Assembly: GCA_965207915.1 (NCBI GenBank)
Contig: OZ242304.1
Span: forward strand, 1,612,001 to 1,676,000
Length of the DNA: 64,000 nucleotides
Direction: 5' to 3'
Source: VXNJ01 sp009840625
Lineage (GTDB): Bacteria > Chloroflexota > UBA11872 > VXNJ01
This document shows positions 35,753 to 44,525 of the stretch, piece by piece. Made by a program: the position numbers and the translations under genes. Below the pieces are notes generated by a model, which did not search any database, was not told where the DNA came from, and saw only the letters and a list, made by a program, of their open reading frames with translations. Position 1 is the first letter of the stretch. Every line of letters begins with the position of its first letter.

Positions 35753-35944
35753 TTGGCTACGGATTCTGGACGCGCGTGACGAGGCTCATGCAGTCTGATC
35801 GGAAGCCGGCGGATCATTCAGGAAATTGCGGCATTCAGCCGGTCTAGCTGGCTACCTGATCGGTCGCGCATATCCCCAGTGATGCCGAAGGCGATGTCGA
35901 TTCAGGTAATCAAAAAGGCCTGACCTGTCCGGCTGGTTGCCGCC

Positions 35945-37222
35945 TTAGGGTGCGAATCGGTAAACGATTGGCAACTGGCGGACATCGGTCCCGGCGCCTG
36001 AATCGGGGTTGTGAGCGATTTGGACCGCGCCGGTGCCGCAATCGCCAAACTCGTCGCACGACAGGGTGCCGATGATGCCCCCGAATTCGCTTGTGGCCGC
36101 CAATGCCTGACGCAGCTCGGCGCGGTCGATGACCAGATCCTCCCCATCAGCGACGGCCACTGACTCGATCGTCGCCAGCAGCAACGTGGTGGCGTCGTAG
36201 GCGTGCTCCAGGTAGACAGATGCAGGCTGGTCGCCGTAACGGTTTTCGTAGTCGGTCCGCAGTTGTCGGCTGCTTTTGCCCGTCACCTGGTTGGAGTTAT
36301 CGCCATAGTCCAGGTCCGGTCCGGGCAGGTAGAGGCCCGCAGCCTCCGGCAATGAAAGGATGTCTGGTTCCAGAAGCGAAGCCCCGCCGATGAGGGTTAC
36401 GTTCTCCAATCCGGGGGTTGCGCGCGACTGCCGGATGACCGCTTCGCCCTCCAGAGCGAACAGCGGAAAGTAAAGACCATCGGGGCCGCCTCCGGCTAAC
36501 TGGCTGAGCAGAGGCTGCAATTCGGTTTCTCCCTTGGCGATCGAAGAAACTTCGACCGCGCCACCCAATTCCATAAAGGCGCCCGCGAACGTCGCGGTGA
36601 GACCGGAGGTATAGGGATCGCCGTCGTCGATTGCGGCCACATTGCGCAATCCCAATTCTTCGAACGCAAAACGTGCGGCCGCACGACCCTCGTACAGGTC
36701 GTTGCTGGCAACGCGGAAGAACCCTGGATAGTGGTTTTCTCCAGCTATTCCGGCCAAATCTGACGTTAGCGACGGGGAAGTCGCGGAAGGGGCGATGATG
36801 GTCATCCCTGCGGCGCTGAGGATCGGCGCCGCCTGGGCCACGGCAACCGAACAAGACGGGCCGATGACGGCGACAACGCGCGGGTCCCCGACTACCGTAT
36901 CGGCGGCCGCGGTTCCGCCATCGGCGGTGCAACGGGAATCAATTCCGGCCCCGATTGAAACCGGGCTTCCTTTGATCGGGCCAAAGTCTTCTACCGCCAT
37001 CATCATTGCTCTAAATGTGGGAGACGGCGTTCCGGCTTGTGTTGCCAGGACCGCGAGGCCCCGGATGTGGATCGCCTCGCCGTTTTCGACCCTTACTTCA
37101 CCCAATCCCTGCTCGGATCCCAATTCGTCGCAGGCGGACATCAAAAGGATCATCGCGACGGCTGCGGCTATGACCCAGAGTCCGCACCCGACTTGCCCAT
37201 ACGGCTGGACTGCTCTAAACAT
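35945..37222 (-). CDS. Lipoprotein substrate-binding protein, branched-chain amino-acid type
   Basis: This 425-residue receptor has a lipoprotein signal and lipobox LMSAC (about 27-31). The type I periplasmic fold is evident: AVEDFGPIKGSPVSIG, VVAVIGPSCSVAVAQAAPILSAAGMTIIAPSATSP, NHYPGFFRVASNDLYEGRAAARFAFEELG, VAAIDDGDPYTSGLTATFAGAF, then VYLEHAYDATTLLLATIE. As with the receptor at 24.9 kb, no permease or ATPase gene is adjacent. It is probably anchored to the membrane to feed a distant LIV-type transporter. The ligand is unknown. Confidence 0.9.
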   Translation of the reverse strand: MFRAVQPYGQVGCGLWVIAAAVAMILLMSACDELGSEQGLGEVRVENGEAIHIRGLAVLATQAGTPSPTFRAMMMAVEDFGPIKGSPVSIGAGIDSRCTADGGTAAADTVVGDPRVVAVIGPSCSVAVAQAAPILSAAGMTIIAPSATSPSLTSDLAGIAGENHYPGFFRVASNDLYEGRAAARFAFEELGLRNVAAIDDGDPYTSGLTATFAGAFMELGGAVEVSSIAKGETELQPLLSQLAGGGPDGLYFPLFALEGEAVIRQSRATPGLENVTLIGGASLLEPDILSLPEAAGLYLPGPDLDYGDNSNQVTGKSSRQLRTDYENRYGDQPASVYLEHAYDATTLLLATIESVAVADGEDLVIDRAELRQALAATSEFGGIIGTLSCDEFGDCGTGAVQIAHNPDSGAGTDVRQLPIVYRFAP

Positions 37223-37614
37223 CCAATTTCCCCAAGTTGTGGTTGTATTGCCGGAGCGACATCGTCCGCCTAAACACCCGGAAGTGTAGCCGTGCCAACC
37301 GACCCGGGATCATGCGGGCGATTCAAACCGACATTTGGGCTCTGCGGACTTGGTAGGTCGCGATAAGTCTCGGCGAATAAGAGTCCGACGGTTCAGTTGT
37401 TGATCAAAGGAGATTGAGACGATGCTCCGGCCAATGGTCGTCATCCATCGCTCCGGCGCCGACACCCTCGTTCCCCAGCTCGCCGACAAGCCGATGCAGA
37501 ATGGCCAGCCGATAGGCTACGTCTGCTAGGCTTTCGCCTGCTCGGCTCCTGTTCACACCGCCGCGGGCCTGCGTATGATTCCCAGTGAACCACTGCCTAC
37601 CTACGGAGAATTCA
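37223..37614. other. Intergenic region with one tiny frame
   Basis: About 390 bases between divergent genes. ATG 37422 has a good ribosome site (AAAGGAG) and opens a 35-codon frame ending TAG at 37529 (MLRPMVVIHRSG...). It resembles no family and may be the remnant of a longer gene. Otherwise empty. Confidence 0.3.
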
Positions 37615-38034
37615 ATGCTGAACCAAACGGTGGTTCCCGTGCTCCGCTACGGCGACGCCAACGAAGCGATTCGCTGGTTGCAAGAAGCGTTCGGCATCAC
37701 CGAGCACTTCGTCGTGTGCAACGACGAGGGACGCGTCGAGCACGCGCAACTCGCGTGGCGCGGCTCGATTGTCATGCTGGGCGACGCTTCAGACGACGTC
37801 CACAGCCTGCCGCAGCACCACGGCTCGATCAGCATGACCGCCGAGTCGGCCGAGCAGGTCGACGAGGTTTTTGCCCGTGCAGTCGCTGCTGGCGCAACAG
37901 TGATCCTACCGCTGACCGACACCGACTACGGCTCACATGCCTTCACCGTCGCCGACTACGAAGGCAACCACTGGCATCTCGGTACCTACGACCCGTTTGC
38001 GCCCGAACCTGAGAAGCGCCACGCACGTCCCTGA
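37615..38034 (+). CDS. VOC-superfamily (glyoxalase/bleomycin resistance-like) protein
   Basis: A 139-residue protein starting at ATG 37615 with GGAG upstream. It has the VOC beta-alpha-beta-beta-beta layout: VPVLRYGDANEAIRWLQEAFG, EGRVEHAQLAWRGSIVMLGD, then a second half with VDEVFARAVAAGATVILPL and the terminal DYEGNHWHLGTY. It is closest in style to the YdcR/PhnB-like members that bind a metal through His and Glu; possible ligands are H in VEHAQL and E in YEGNHW. The substrate is unknown. An IS630 element sits 45 bases beyond the stop. Confidence 0.87.
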   Translation: MLNQTVVPVLRYGDANEAIRWLQEAFGITEHFVVCNDEGRVEHAQLAWRGSIVMLGDASDDVHSLPQHHGSISMTAESAEQVDEVFARAVAAGATVILPLTDTDYGSHAFTVADYEGNHWHLGTYDPFAPEPEKRHARP

Positions 38035-38079
38035 ACCGGAACGACTGCACATGCCGGGAAGCTTCGGCTTCAGCATCTA

Positions 38080-39268
38080 GTGTCCTGTCTCGCTAAAGTC
38101 TATAGCGTTAAGCATCAGTCTCCATCTCCGCCAGTTTCGCCCTGGCGCGCATGATCTTCTCCAGCACCTCGGCGCCCTTCTTCCTCCAGAGGTAGGGCTT
38201 CGGATCCAGGTTGTGTTCGGCCAGGCGGTCGATGATGTCGTCGGCAAGTTCCCGGGCGCTCCTGAAGCTCCCGTCGCGCAGGCGGGGAGTCAGGTCGGCA
38301 AAGAACCGCTCCACCATGTTCAGCCAGGACGAGGAGGTGGGCGTGAAGTGCATGTGGAAGCGCTTCTTCTTCGCCAGCCACTTCTTCACGTTCCGGTGCT
38401 TGTGGGTGGCGTAGTTGTCGCAGACAACGTGCACGTCAAGTCCTTCGGGGACCTCGTCGTCGATCTGGCGCAGGAACCTCAGCCACTGCACGTGGGTGTG
38501 GCGCTTCTCAAGACGGCTGATCAGCTTGCCGTCCAGGTAGGACATTGCCGCAAACAGGGTGATCGTGCCGTGCCGCCGGTAGTCGTGGGTGTGGGTCCTG
38601 AGCCTGCCCGGGTTCAGCGGCAGCGAGGGCTGGGTCCGCTCCAGGGCCTGGATCTGGGACTTTTCGTCGCAGCAGAGCACGATCGATCTCTCCGGGGGAT
38701 CAAGGTAGAGGCCGACCACGTCCCAAAACTTCTCCGCAAAGTCCGGATCGCTTGAGAGCTTGAAGGTCTTGCCGCGGTGCGGTTTGAGGTCGTTGTCCCG
38801 CCAGATGCGGGCCACCGAGGCGTGCGATATGCCAACTTCCCTGGCCGTTACCCGGGTGGAGCGCTGCTTTACGCCCCCTGCCGGTTCGGAGGCCTTCAGG
38901 ATCACCTGCTCGACGGTCTCCAGGGGGATCGAGGGCTTGCGGCCGCGGCCGGGCCTGTCGGCAAGGCCCGCCAGCCCCGAGCGCTCGAAGCGCTGCGACC
39001 ACTTGTTTACCGTTACGACGGTGGTGTCCAGCTCTTCGGCGACCCGGCGCTGGCTCAGGCCTTCGGAGCGCAGCAGCACGATCCGGGCCCGCAGCAGATC
39101 GCGCCGGGAAGTCTTGCGGGCGCGCAAGCGGCGGCGCAGCTCGGTTTCCTCGTCGGGGAGAAGATCCAGCTTGACGGCGGGTCTGGCCATGGCCGCGTCT
39201 CCGGAGCACAATGGGATTGACTACGCACCATTATGCTTAACGCTATAGCTATTAGCAAGACAGGACAC
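38080..39268 (-). mobile_element. IS630-family insertion sequence, complete
   Basis: The element is 1189 bp, flanked by TA (38078-38079 and 39269-39270), the usual IS630 target duplication. Its ends form a long inverted repeat: GTGTCCTGTCTCGCTAAAGT inward from 38080 versus GTGTCCTGTCTTGCTAATAG inward from 39268, and both arms continue into TATAGCGTTAAGCAT. One intact transposase is enclosed. It interrupts or borders a fragment of a flavin-binding oxidase-like gene on its right side. Confidence 0.93.
38108..39190 (-). CDS. IS630-family transposase
   Basis: A 360-residue DDE transposase. The N-terminal half has two helix-turn-helix units (LSQRRVAEELDTTVVTVNKWSQRFE; VTAREVGISHASVARIWRDN). The catalytic domain carries the first Asp in VLCCDEKSQIQALERTQP, the second in VHVVCDNYATHKH and the Glu in PTSSSWLNMVERFFADL, the standard IS630 D-D-E spacing. 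ATG 39190 (MARPAVKLDLLPDEE) is preferred, with GGAG upstream; ATG 39211 is the longest. Intact. Confidence 0.94.
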   Translation of the reverse strand: MARPAVKLDLLPDEETELRRRLRARKTSRRDLLRARIVLLRSEGLSQRRVAEELDTTVVTVNKWSQRFERSGLAGLADRPGRGRKPSIPLETVEQVILKASEPAGGVKQRSTRVTAREVGISHASVARIWRDNDLKPHRGKTFKLSSDPDFAEKFWDVVGLYLDPPERSIVLCCDEKSQIQALERTQPSLPLNPGRLRTHTHDYRRHGTITLFAAMSYLDGKLISRLEKRHTHVQWLRFLRQIDDEVPEGLDVHVVCDNYATHKHRNVKKWLAKKKRFHMHFTPTSSSWLNMVERFFADLTPRLRDGSFRSARELADDIIDRLAEHNLDPKPYLWRKKGAEVLEKIMRARAKLAEMETDA

Positions 39269-39271
39269 TAG

Positions 39272-39355
39272 GACTACCCCTCCGAGCCGATTTCGTGGCA
39301 GTGGGTCACGGAGCAACTTCAGAACGCCCGCAACTACTGGGTCGCGACGACGCGG
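39272..39355 (+). pseudogene. N-terminal fragment of a pyridoxamine-phosphate-oxidase-like (PPOX) gene
   Basis: The 28 codons directly right of the IS630 read DYPSEPISWQWVTEQLQNAR then NYWVATTR. This is the opening of PPOX-class flavin/F420-binding proteins, in which W-WVEE-L--ARNYW-ATTRPDGRPH is common. The match stops after TTR, and the downstream frame carries nothing of the family. The fragment is therefore a remnant, possibly cut by the IS on its left and by a deletion on its right. Confidence 0.45.
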
Positions 39356-39920
39356 GTGGGGCATCTGGAAGGCAATGATCCTCATGGATCAGCACGCCGC
39401 GCTCGCCGGAGGGGCCGATCCGGAGTGCATCGCAAGGGACATCCTGACCGAGTCGTGAAACGGGCCTGCATTTGATCGCAAAGCCTTCAGCTCGCAAATG
39501 GAATTCTGAAACACTGCATCAAGGCATTTCCATGAGGGCAATGACCACGACGCCACTCGTGTACCGCTTGCCGGTCCTATTTCGGCTTCGGCATCAGCAC
39601 CGTTGCATTGCTTTGGATCTTTTTGCCGGGGCCGGATGCTTCTCGAGGCCGTTGGTGGGTATTTCCGGTTGGCCGCAGACTAGTGGCTTCTGGGATGAGA
39701 GTGGCGATTTAACGCTCCTAAGCATCCACCTAGCTGCGGGAGGAGGTCGGCAGAATCGCGGGGAATTGACCGATTGCGACTGCTCATCCGGGTCCCTATT
39801 CCTCGATGGCGGTCGCCGTTTCCGGACCGTTGGACGCTCGGAGCCTGGTCGACTCGCGTTGAGGCAAATCTCATTGAATGGGGATTTGTAAATCGATTCG
39901 AAACCGAATCGACGTTTAAC
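39356..39920. other. Gene-poor stretch with remnants
   Basis: No convincing gene. A plus-strand frame from 39472 contains CIALDLFAGAGCFSRPL, which looks like the SAM motif of a C5 cytosine methyltransferase, but nothing else of that family follows. It is at best a remnant. The stretch looks like decayed DNA between IS630 and the vapBC module. Confidence 0.3.
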
Positions 39921-39949
39921 AGGTAGACTGGTAGTAAGAAGGTCTACCT
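39921..39949. promoter_or_regulatory. Inverted-repeat operator of vapBC
   Basis: AGGTAGAC (39921-39928) is an exact inverted copy of GTCTACCT (39942-39949), 13 bases apart, ending 12 bases before the vapB start. Type II toxin-antitoxin complexes repress their own promoter through such palindromes. Confidence 0.65.
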
Positions 39950-39961
39950 TTGGAGATCCTT

Positions 39962-40219
39962 TTGAGCCTGAACATCAAAAATGAAGAAACATGCCGACTC
40001 GTCGAGGAGCTAGCACATCTGACAGGTGAATCGAAGACCGGCGCGATAACGGTCGCGATCAGGCAGAGGCTGGCGCGCGAACGACGTGCAATGAGCGTCG
40101 AATCCCGCGCCCATGAGCTATCCGCGATTGGACAACGCTGCTCATCACTTCTGCGCGACGGTCCGTCTGCAACCGATCACGGCGAATACTTGTACGACGA
40201 CAGCGGATTACCCGAGTGA
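39962..40219 (+). CDS. vapB: VapB-family antitoxin
   Basis: An 85-residue antitoxin. The N-terminus SLNIKNEETCRLVEELAHLTGESKTGAITVAIRQRLARER is the typical VapB/PSK-type DNA-binding domain; the C-terminal part should wrap the toxin. TTG 39962 with GGAG upstream (39952-39955) is preferred over TTG 39950, which would put the ribosome site inside the gene. Its stop overlaps the toxin start by four bases (GTGA). An operator palindrome lies directly upstream. Confidence 0.88.
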   Translation: MSLNIKNEETCRLVEELAHLTGESKTGAITVAIRQRLARERRAMSVESRAHELSAIGQRCSSLLRDGPSATDHGEYLYDDSGLPE

Positions 40220-40602
40220 TCGTCGACACTTCGGCCTTGTTGGCGGTACTTTTCGCGGAATCCGATGCAGATGAATATGTGTCCGCTATCGCGGACGCGG
40301 AAACTTGCCGCATGTCTGTTGCCAATTACTTGGAAGCGTCAATCGTCCTCGAATCCCGATCAAGCGCGGAAGCCGGCTACGAATTGGACTTGTTTGTGAC
40401 GAAAGCGCCAATCGAGCTGGTCGCAGTAACTGTAGTCCATGTGCAGGTAGCGCGCCGGGCCTGGCGGAGATTCGGCAAAGGCAATCATGCCGCCGGGCTC
40501 AATTTCGGCGATTGCTTTGCTTACGCGTTGTCCGACGTTACCCGTGAACCGCTATTGTTCAAAGGCACCGATTTCACGCTCACTGATGTGCGGGCAGCGT
40601 AG
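40216..40602 (+). CDS. vapC: VapC-family PIN-domain ribonuclease toxin
   Basis: A 128-residue PIN nuclease, a Mg2+-dependent RNase that usually cuts tRNA or rRNA and stops translation until VapB neutralises it. The acidic site is visible: D4 in MIVDTSALLAVL, an E in the helix NYLEASIVLE, and the D pair near NFGDCFAYAL and FKGTDFTLTDV. GTG 40216 overlaps the vapB stop, so the two are translated together. The module may stabilise this defence region. Confidence 0.92.
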   Translation: MIVDTSALLAVLFAESDADEYVSAIADAETCRMSVANYLEASIVLESRSSAEAGYELDLFVTKAPIELVAVTVVHVQVARRAWRRFGKGNHAAGLNFGDCFAYALSDVTREPLLFKGTDFTLTDVRAA

Positions 40603-40795
40603 ATCCAATCCGACGGCCTCTGGTCAGCTCAGGTTTACCAATACCAGGTGGCACTTTAACTAATTCGGAATATATCTACTGATCGACCGAATTCGATTCC
40701 GTAACGGCGGAACTTTGATGCTCAGCAATAACCGGACGGATCGACTGATTGCCAGGTGAGTCTGGGGTTCTCTATGCCTGCCAATCAGCAGTTGC

Positions 40796-42400
40796 TTATT
40801 CGACGGCAAATTGTTTAGCTATCGCGTTCAGTTTTTCGATTACCTCAGGATGAATCTCGTCTTGATTCATCCCAGTCGCGATGTCACAATACTCCGTTTC
40901 CCCAACACTGATGCGGGCTGCGTCGCACACTTCTCGCAGCACGTCTTTCCCCTTCCGATGAAAATAATCTGCTCCAAATGGGTCATCGTAGATCGCAGGG
41001 GGAAAGCGGAGTTTCATGAATTCATTCGCCCGTTCGACTGCCGACGCGTCCCCAAGTGACCCAATCCAACGGAGGATGGCCTCCGGATGAATCAAGTAAT
41101 TCTCGATTTCGTACTGAAGCCACCTTATTCGCAGCATTCCTTCTGGACTTGGGGTTTCCGCTGCACCTGCCGGCCTGTCATTTCGATCGCAAAGTTCCAC
41201 TGCTCGGAATTCTTCCATTCCAAGCCGCAACGCATTGAAATGTCCATTGGTGTTCCATTTTTCTTCGGCCATTGGTTTCCAATATGGTTCATCCAAAAAA
41301 TCGCTTAATGGGTGTTGCAAGATTGCCGCCCATGTCCGGAGGATTTGCAGGTCCGTCTTGCCTTCAACGTACAGGATTCGCCCGAATTGCCGCGCCAACA
41401 TGAGATCTAAGTTGTCTAAACGCAACGTATCGACGAGCCTCTGAGATTGCTGAATCTCGATCAACCCATCGGACAACAACCGAAGTTCACCTGAACGAGC
41501 TTCCCGTATTACTGATTCGGAATGCGTTGCCACGATCAACTGCCATTCATTGCTCCGCGCTCGATCCCGCAAATCGCGATAAAGCCTATCCTGCAAAACG
41601 ATGTGTAAATGTGCGTCAGGTTCGTCGATCAACACGGTTGTTCCACGCCGCTGGAAAATGGCCGCATAAATCATCACGATCTGCAAGAAACCAGAGGCGG
41701 CACTACTGAAATCCAGTGCTGAGGCCGTCGGCCGTTCCCGATAACCAGCAAATATTTCAGCGGCGCCCGCGCTCGGGGTCGTCAATTCATAGCCAAACAG
41801 TTCATGAATGATGCTTTGTAGCTCAGCCCAACCATCGGCGTCTCGACTTACCCTGAGTAAGAGGTTTCGAAGCACGGTACCACCCTGCCCTCGCGCGAGC
41901 ATGGCGGGGATTACTTCGTCTTCATAACGTGGTTCATGCAATCCAACTCCGGACATCGGGGGTATGAATACCGGTGTGATGGGATTGTTGGCTATTCTCT
42001 CGAGATTTGCTTCAGGCACTTCTTGCATTGGCCGAGCCCGAACGCTAAAGCGGCCTTCAAAGAGAAGTTCGAATCCAATATCCTCGCCATTGATTCGCAA
42101 TTGAACTGATGCCGGTTCAGATACGTCCTTTCCTGGCCACAATTGGTCCCATTCCACCAACGGAATAGATGAAATGATCCCTGGATGTAGATCGATGCTC
42201 GGGTAGTTTTCATCCTCTTCTCGAGCAAGATCAGGGTTGTACTCAGACCATCGCAGCGCGATCTCTGACCAAAAGGCAATTGCCTGAAGAAGCGTAGTCT
42301 TACCGCAGTTGTTGGGCCCAACGATCACCAAGTGGTTGCCAAGTGTGCAATCAAGCTCAGCGAATCGCTTGAGATTCCGAACCGATACCCGCTCAATCAC
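40796..42400 (-). CDS. OLD-like AAA ATPase with TOPRIM domain, last gene of the ubiquitin-like operon
   Basis: A 534-residue ABC/SMC-type ATPase: Walker A GPNNCGKTT (28-36), signature-like segment SSAASGFLQIVMIY (232-245), Walker B TVLIDEPDAHLH (255-266) and the switch region IVATHSES (289-296). It is followed by a TOPRIM start FGRILYVEGKTD (339-350, E346). In OLD-family proteins the ATPase gates a metal-dependent nuclease carried by the TOPRIM domain. The C-terminal 180 residues hold many acidic residues but no clear second DxD, so nuclease activity is likely but not assured. The start overlaps the DUF6527-like gene by eight bases, so it belongs to the operon with the ubiquitin-like proteins. 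It is probably the effector or regulator of that system (inference). Confidence 0.85.
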   Translation of the reverse strand: MIERVSVRNLKRFAELDCTLGNHLVIVGPNNCGKTTLLQAIAFWSEIALRWSEYNPDLAREEDENYPSIDLHPGIISSIPLVEWDQLWPGKDVSEPASVQLRINGEDIGFELLFEGRFSVRARPMQEVPEANLERIANNPITPVFIPPMSGVGLHEPRYEDEVIPAMLARGQGGTVLRNLLLRVSRDADGWAELQSIIHELFGYELTTPSAGAAEIFAGYRERPTASALDFSSAASGFLQIVMIYAAIFQRRGTTVLIDEPDAHLHIVLQDRLYRDLRDRARSNEWQLIVATHSESVIREARSGELRLLSDGLIEIQQSQRLVDTLRLDNLDLMLARQFGRILYVEGKTDLQILRTWAAILQHPLSDFLDEPYWKPMAEEKWNTNGHFNALRLGMEEFRAVELCDRNDRPAGAAETPSPEGMLRIRWLQYEIENYLIHPEAILRWIGSLGDASAVERANEFMKLRFPPAIYDDPFGADYFHRKGKDVLREVCDAARISVGETEYCDIATGMNQDEIHPEVIEKLNAIAKQFAVE

Positions 42401-42761
42401 GTCTATTGGCCTTTGGCACTCGGAGGGGCGGAACCTGAGTCCATTCGACGCATCCTCGTCTAAGCCAATAGTGGCAATTGCACGGGAGTCCTGTTACATG
42501 CACAGAAGGAGAAAGCGACACGCGGCCATCGTCGTGTTCAAAGATCTGCCACCTTCGCTTCAATTCGGGGGATAAGTCCAAATGGATTACCTGGTCACAA
42601 TGTCGCCGAGAACAAACGATCGCGGCATAAAACGGATGCTGACGACCTCCAACGACATAAATTGTTTTCGGTTTCGGCTCAGTCGGTAGGTCTTCAACCC
42701 ATTCTGTGCGGAAAGGGTGCAATCGCTCCCAGAGATTCCACAAGTGCCTAAGGAATCGCAA
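42393..42761 (-). CDS. DUF6527-like small Cys-rich protein of the ubiquitin-like operon
   Basis: A 122-residue protein. Cysteine/histidine groups CSRRHC and CNCHYWLRRG, plus the terminal CVEW, suggest a zinc-binding fold. YVVGGRQHPFYAAIVCSRRHCD, then LSPELKRRWQIFEHDDGRVSLSPSVH, follow the layout of the DUF6527 proteins often found beside bacterial E1/E2 genes. It overlaps the JAB-E1 gene by 14 bases and the ATPase by eight. Its exact role is unknown; I infer a partner or adaptor in conjugation. Confidence 0.75.
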   Translation of the reverse strand: MRFLRHLWNLWERLHPFRTEWVEDLPTEPKPKTIYVVGGRQHPFYAAIVCSRRHCDQVIHLDLSPELKRRWQIFEHDDGRVSLSPSVHVTGLPCNCHYWLRRGCVEWTQVPPLRVPKANRRD

Positions 42762-44139
42762 TATTGTTCCGCACGAGCAGGCTCCGATCGCCAGACGCTA
42801 TGTACGGCTGCAAAAGCGGATGAGGCTCGCCTGCAGCGGCATCAGTCTCAAATGATCCATGAACCAATCGGAACCGTTGAATGTTGAAGCCTGCGTCGGC
42901 GTCCAAGCGGAATCCACTTATTCGGGCCAAAAAATCATTAAATGAAAGGCACGACGCCTGCATATTTACGGACATCACAGCAGGTTGTTCCTCGCCGATT
43001 GCCGCCAGGTATCCCGCAATGCGCTGCCGATGGTAATGCGCTGAATCGGTGCGGCGCCACAACTCCGCCGTTACCTGTTCCATGGTGTATGCACCGCGCG
43101 AAAGCAGGCTACTGCCTTCGGGTTGTACATAGTGCGCTACAGCGTCTGCCGAATGGATGCCACCCTCTCCGTCTGAGTCGAGCTCTACACCAACGTCGAA
43201 GTATGGGATCAAATATGCGCTGGCAATGCAGTCCAGGTGATACCGACCGAAAGCGGTGTCAACGCATCCAAATATCACGTCGCAATCAACAAGCGCCCTA
43301 ACGATTTCGGCTGAATCGGTGCTGCCTTCGAAAGGGTGGACGATTGTTCCAAGCCCGATCCTGTCAATGGCGTCTTTAATCGCTTCTACTTTAGGTCGTC
43401 GACGCTTTGCGTCTTCCGCGGAGCTATTGACAATTCGGTTCAGGTTTACGGCTTCAATCTTGTCATCATCGACCAATACCAGCTCTCCAATGGCATTTCG
43501 GACCAACAATTCAATCAAGATGCTGCCAGTCCCGGAGCAACCTACCACTCCGACGCGCATCCCTTTGAGCAATCCAAGAGTCCCTCGCCCAAACGTTTGC
43601 TCAATCCGAGATTCCCTTGGATTAGTCCGACCCCCTTCACGTTGCTTCCAGCACTTGATTTCTTCGCCAACCACGGCAACAGTCTTGATCGGCGCAAACG
43701 TTCCCGCCTGATCAACAGTCCTTGCCTTGATTTCTCCGCCAACTTGCATCACTGAAGTCCCGTGGGGCCTTTCATCATCGAACCAACCAGAAATGGAAGC
43801 TAACAACGGCCGGTCATTCTTGTCGTCGATTGACGAAAAATACGCGTACCCTTCAGGGTGACTGTGGATCGTAAAAATCGACTGATTTCGGCGATCCAAC
43901 TCAGTGATCAAATCGGGCGACACAGTTTCAGCAACAGGCCAGAACACTGCATCAGGTCTCCGATCGCAATCCTCGTAAGGGGGACAGATGATCTTTTCCA
44001 CGAGGAATCGTTGCCCGAGCCTGCCGGTTCCCTGGTTGCATATGAGAATCGCGGCGGCTTCAAGCCCGTCTCCTGGGAATAAGTAGTCCCGGAGAGTGTC
44101 GTGAGATCGCGAAGTCATCACCAGCGATCTCTCAATCAT
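42748..44139 (-). CDS. JAB/MPN isopeptidase-E1 (ThiF) fusion of a ubiquitin-like system
   Basis: A 463-residue fusion. Residues about 15-140 are a JAB/MPN metalloprotease domain: H92-S-H94-P ... S102-x-x-D105 forms the zinc site, as in deubiquitinases. Residues about 180-400 are an E1/ThiF adenylation domain with GVVGCSGTGS (197-206), LVLVDDDKIEAVNLNR and GCVDTAFGR. It would adenylate the C-terminus of a ubiquitin-like protein and also cleave it (processing or deconjugation). The gene overlaps both neighbours by 4 and 14 bases. The E1 catalytic Cys is not certain; candidates are C304 or the Cys in QASCLSF. Confidence 0.92.
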   Translation of the reverse strand: MIERSLVMTSRSHDTLRDYLFPGDGLEAAAILICNQGTGRLGQRFLVEKIICPPYEDCDRRPDAVFWPVAETVSPDLITELDRRNQSIFTIHSHPEGYAYFSSIDDKNDRPLLASISGWFDDERPHGTSVMQVGGEIKARTVDQAGTFAPIKTVAVVGEEIKCWKQREGGRTNPRESRIEQTFGRGTLGLLKGMRVGVVGCSGTGSILIELLVRNAIGELVLVDDDKIEAVNLNRIVNSSAEDAKRRRPKVEAIKDAIDRIGLGTIVHPFEGSTDSAEIVRALVDCDVIFGCVDTAFGRYHLDCIASAYLIPYFDVGVELDSDGEGGIHSADAVAHYVQPEGSSLLSRGAYTMEQVTAELWRRTDSAHYHRQRIAGYLAAIGEEQPAVMSVNMQASCLSFNDFLARISGFRLDADAGFNIQRFRLVHGSFETDAAAGEPHPLLQPYIASGDRSLLVRNNIAIP

Positions 44140-44525
44140 TTGGAGATCTCATACCGCAATTGCTGAGCAACATATTCGACGTGGCTGACCAATGAGTCAA
44201 TTCCAGCTTCCCAACCGTAGTGACGTGACCAACGCTGCCAAGTCCTGCCAAAGTGCGTTTCAGTCGACAAGGCATTTATTCCACCACCATCAGATCGACC
44301 GAGAGGGGGATCGAAATAAAACATGTCGAGAGCGGATCCAGGGTACCCGCTCGGAAGCAGGATCATGAGGGTCGACGTTGAGTGGTTGTACCCCTCCGGA
44401 ATGGGGAAGGTCTGGATCAACAATCCGCTTTTGCCAGGACCTTCAGAGACTATTTCCCAACAGTCTCCAAAGTTCCCGTCAAGATACTCTGAATCCTCGG
44501 TAGGTAATGTGATCGAACCAATCAT
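44136..44525 (-). CDS. E2/UBC-like conjugating protein (prokaryotic E2 family E type)
   Basis: A 129-residue protein with the E2 fold pattern: SGLLIQTFPIPEGYNHSTSTLMILLPSGYPGSALDMFYFDPPL, then HFGRTWQRWSRHYGWEAGIDSLVSHV. The YP-GYP-P strand/turn is the classical UBC PxxYP-like feature, and the GRTWQRWSRH block is typical of prokaryotic E2 family E. Only one Cys (C22) is present, in the N-terminal part, so the usual catalytic Cys position is empty. It may work as a scaffold or use another residue. It overlaps the multi-ubiquitin gene and the E1 gene by four bases each (ATGA). Confidence 0.85.
   Translation of the reverse strand: MIGSITLPTEDSEYLDGNFGDCWEIVSEGPGKSGLLIQTFPIPEGYNHSTSTLMILLPSGYPGSALDMFYFDPPLGRSDGGGINALSTETHFGRTWQRWSRHYGWEAGIDSLVSHVEYVAQQLRYEISK

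Noticed and set aside
39472..39891. Frame with LDLFAGAGCFS, like a C5 DNA methyltransferase SAM motif
   Set aside because: No PC, ENV or other methyltransferase motifs follow and the rest is unrelated; at best a remnant, more likely chance.
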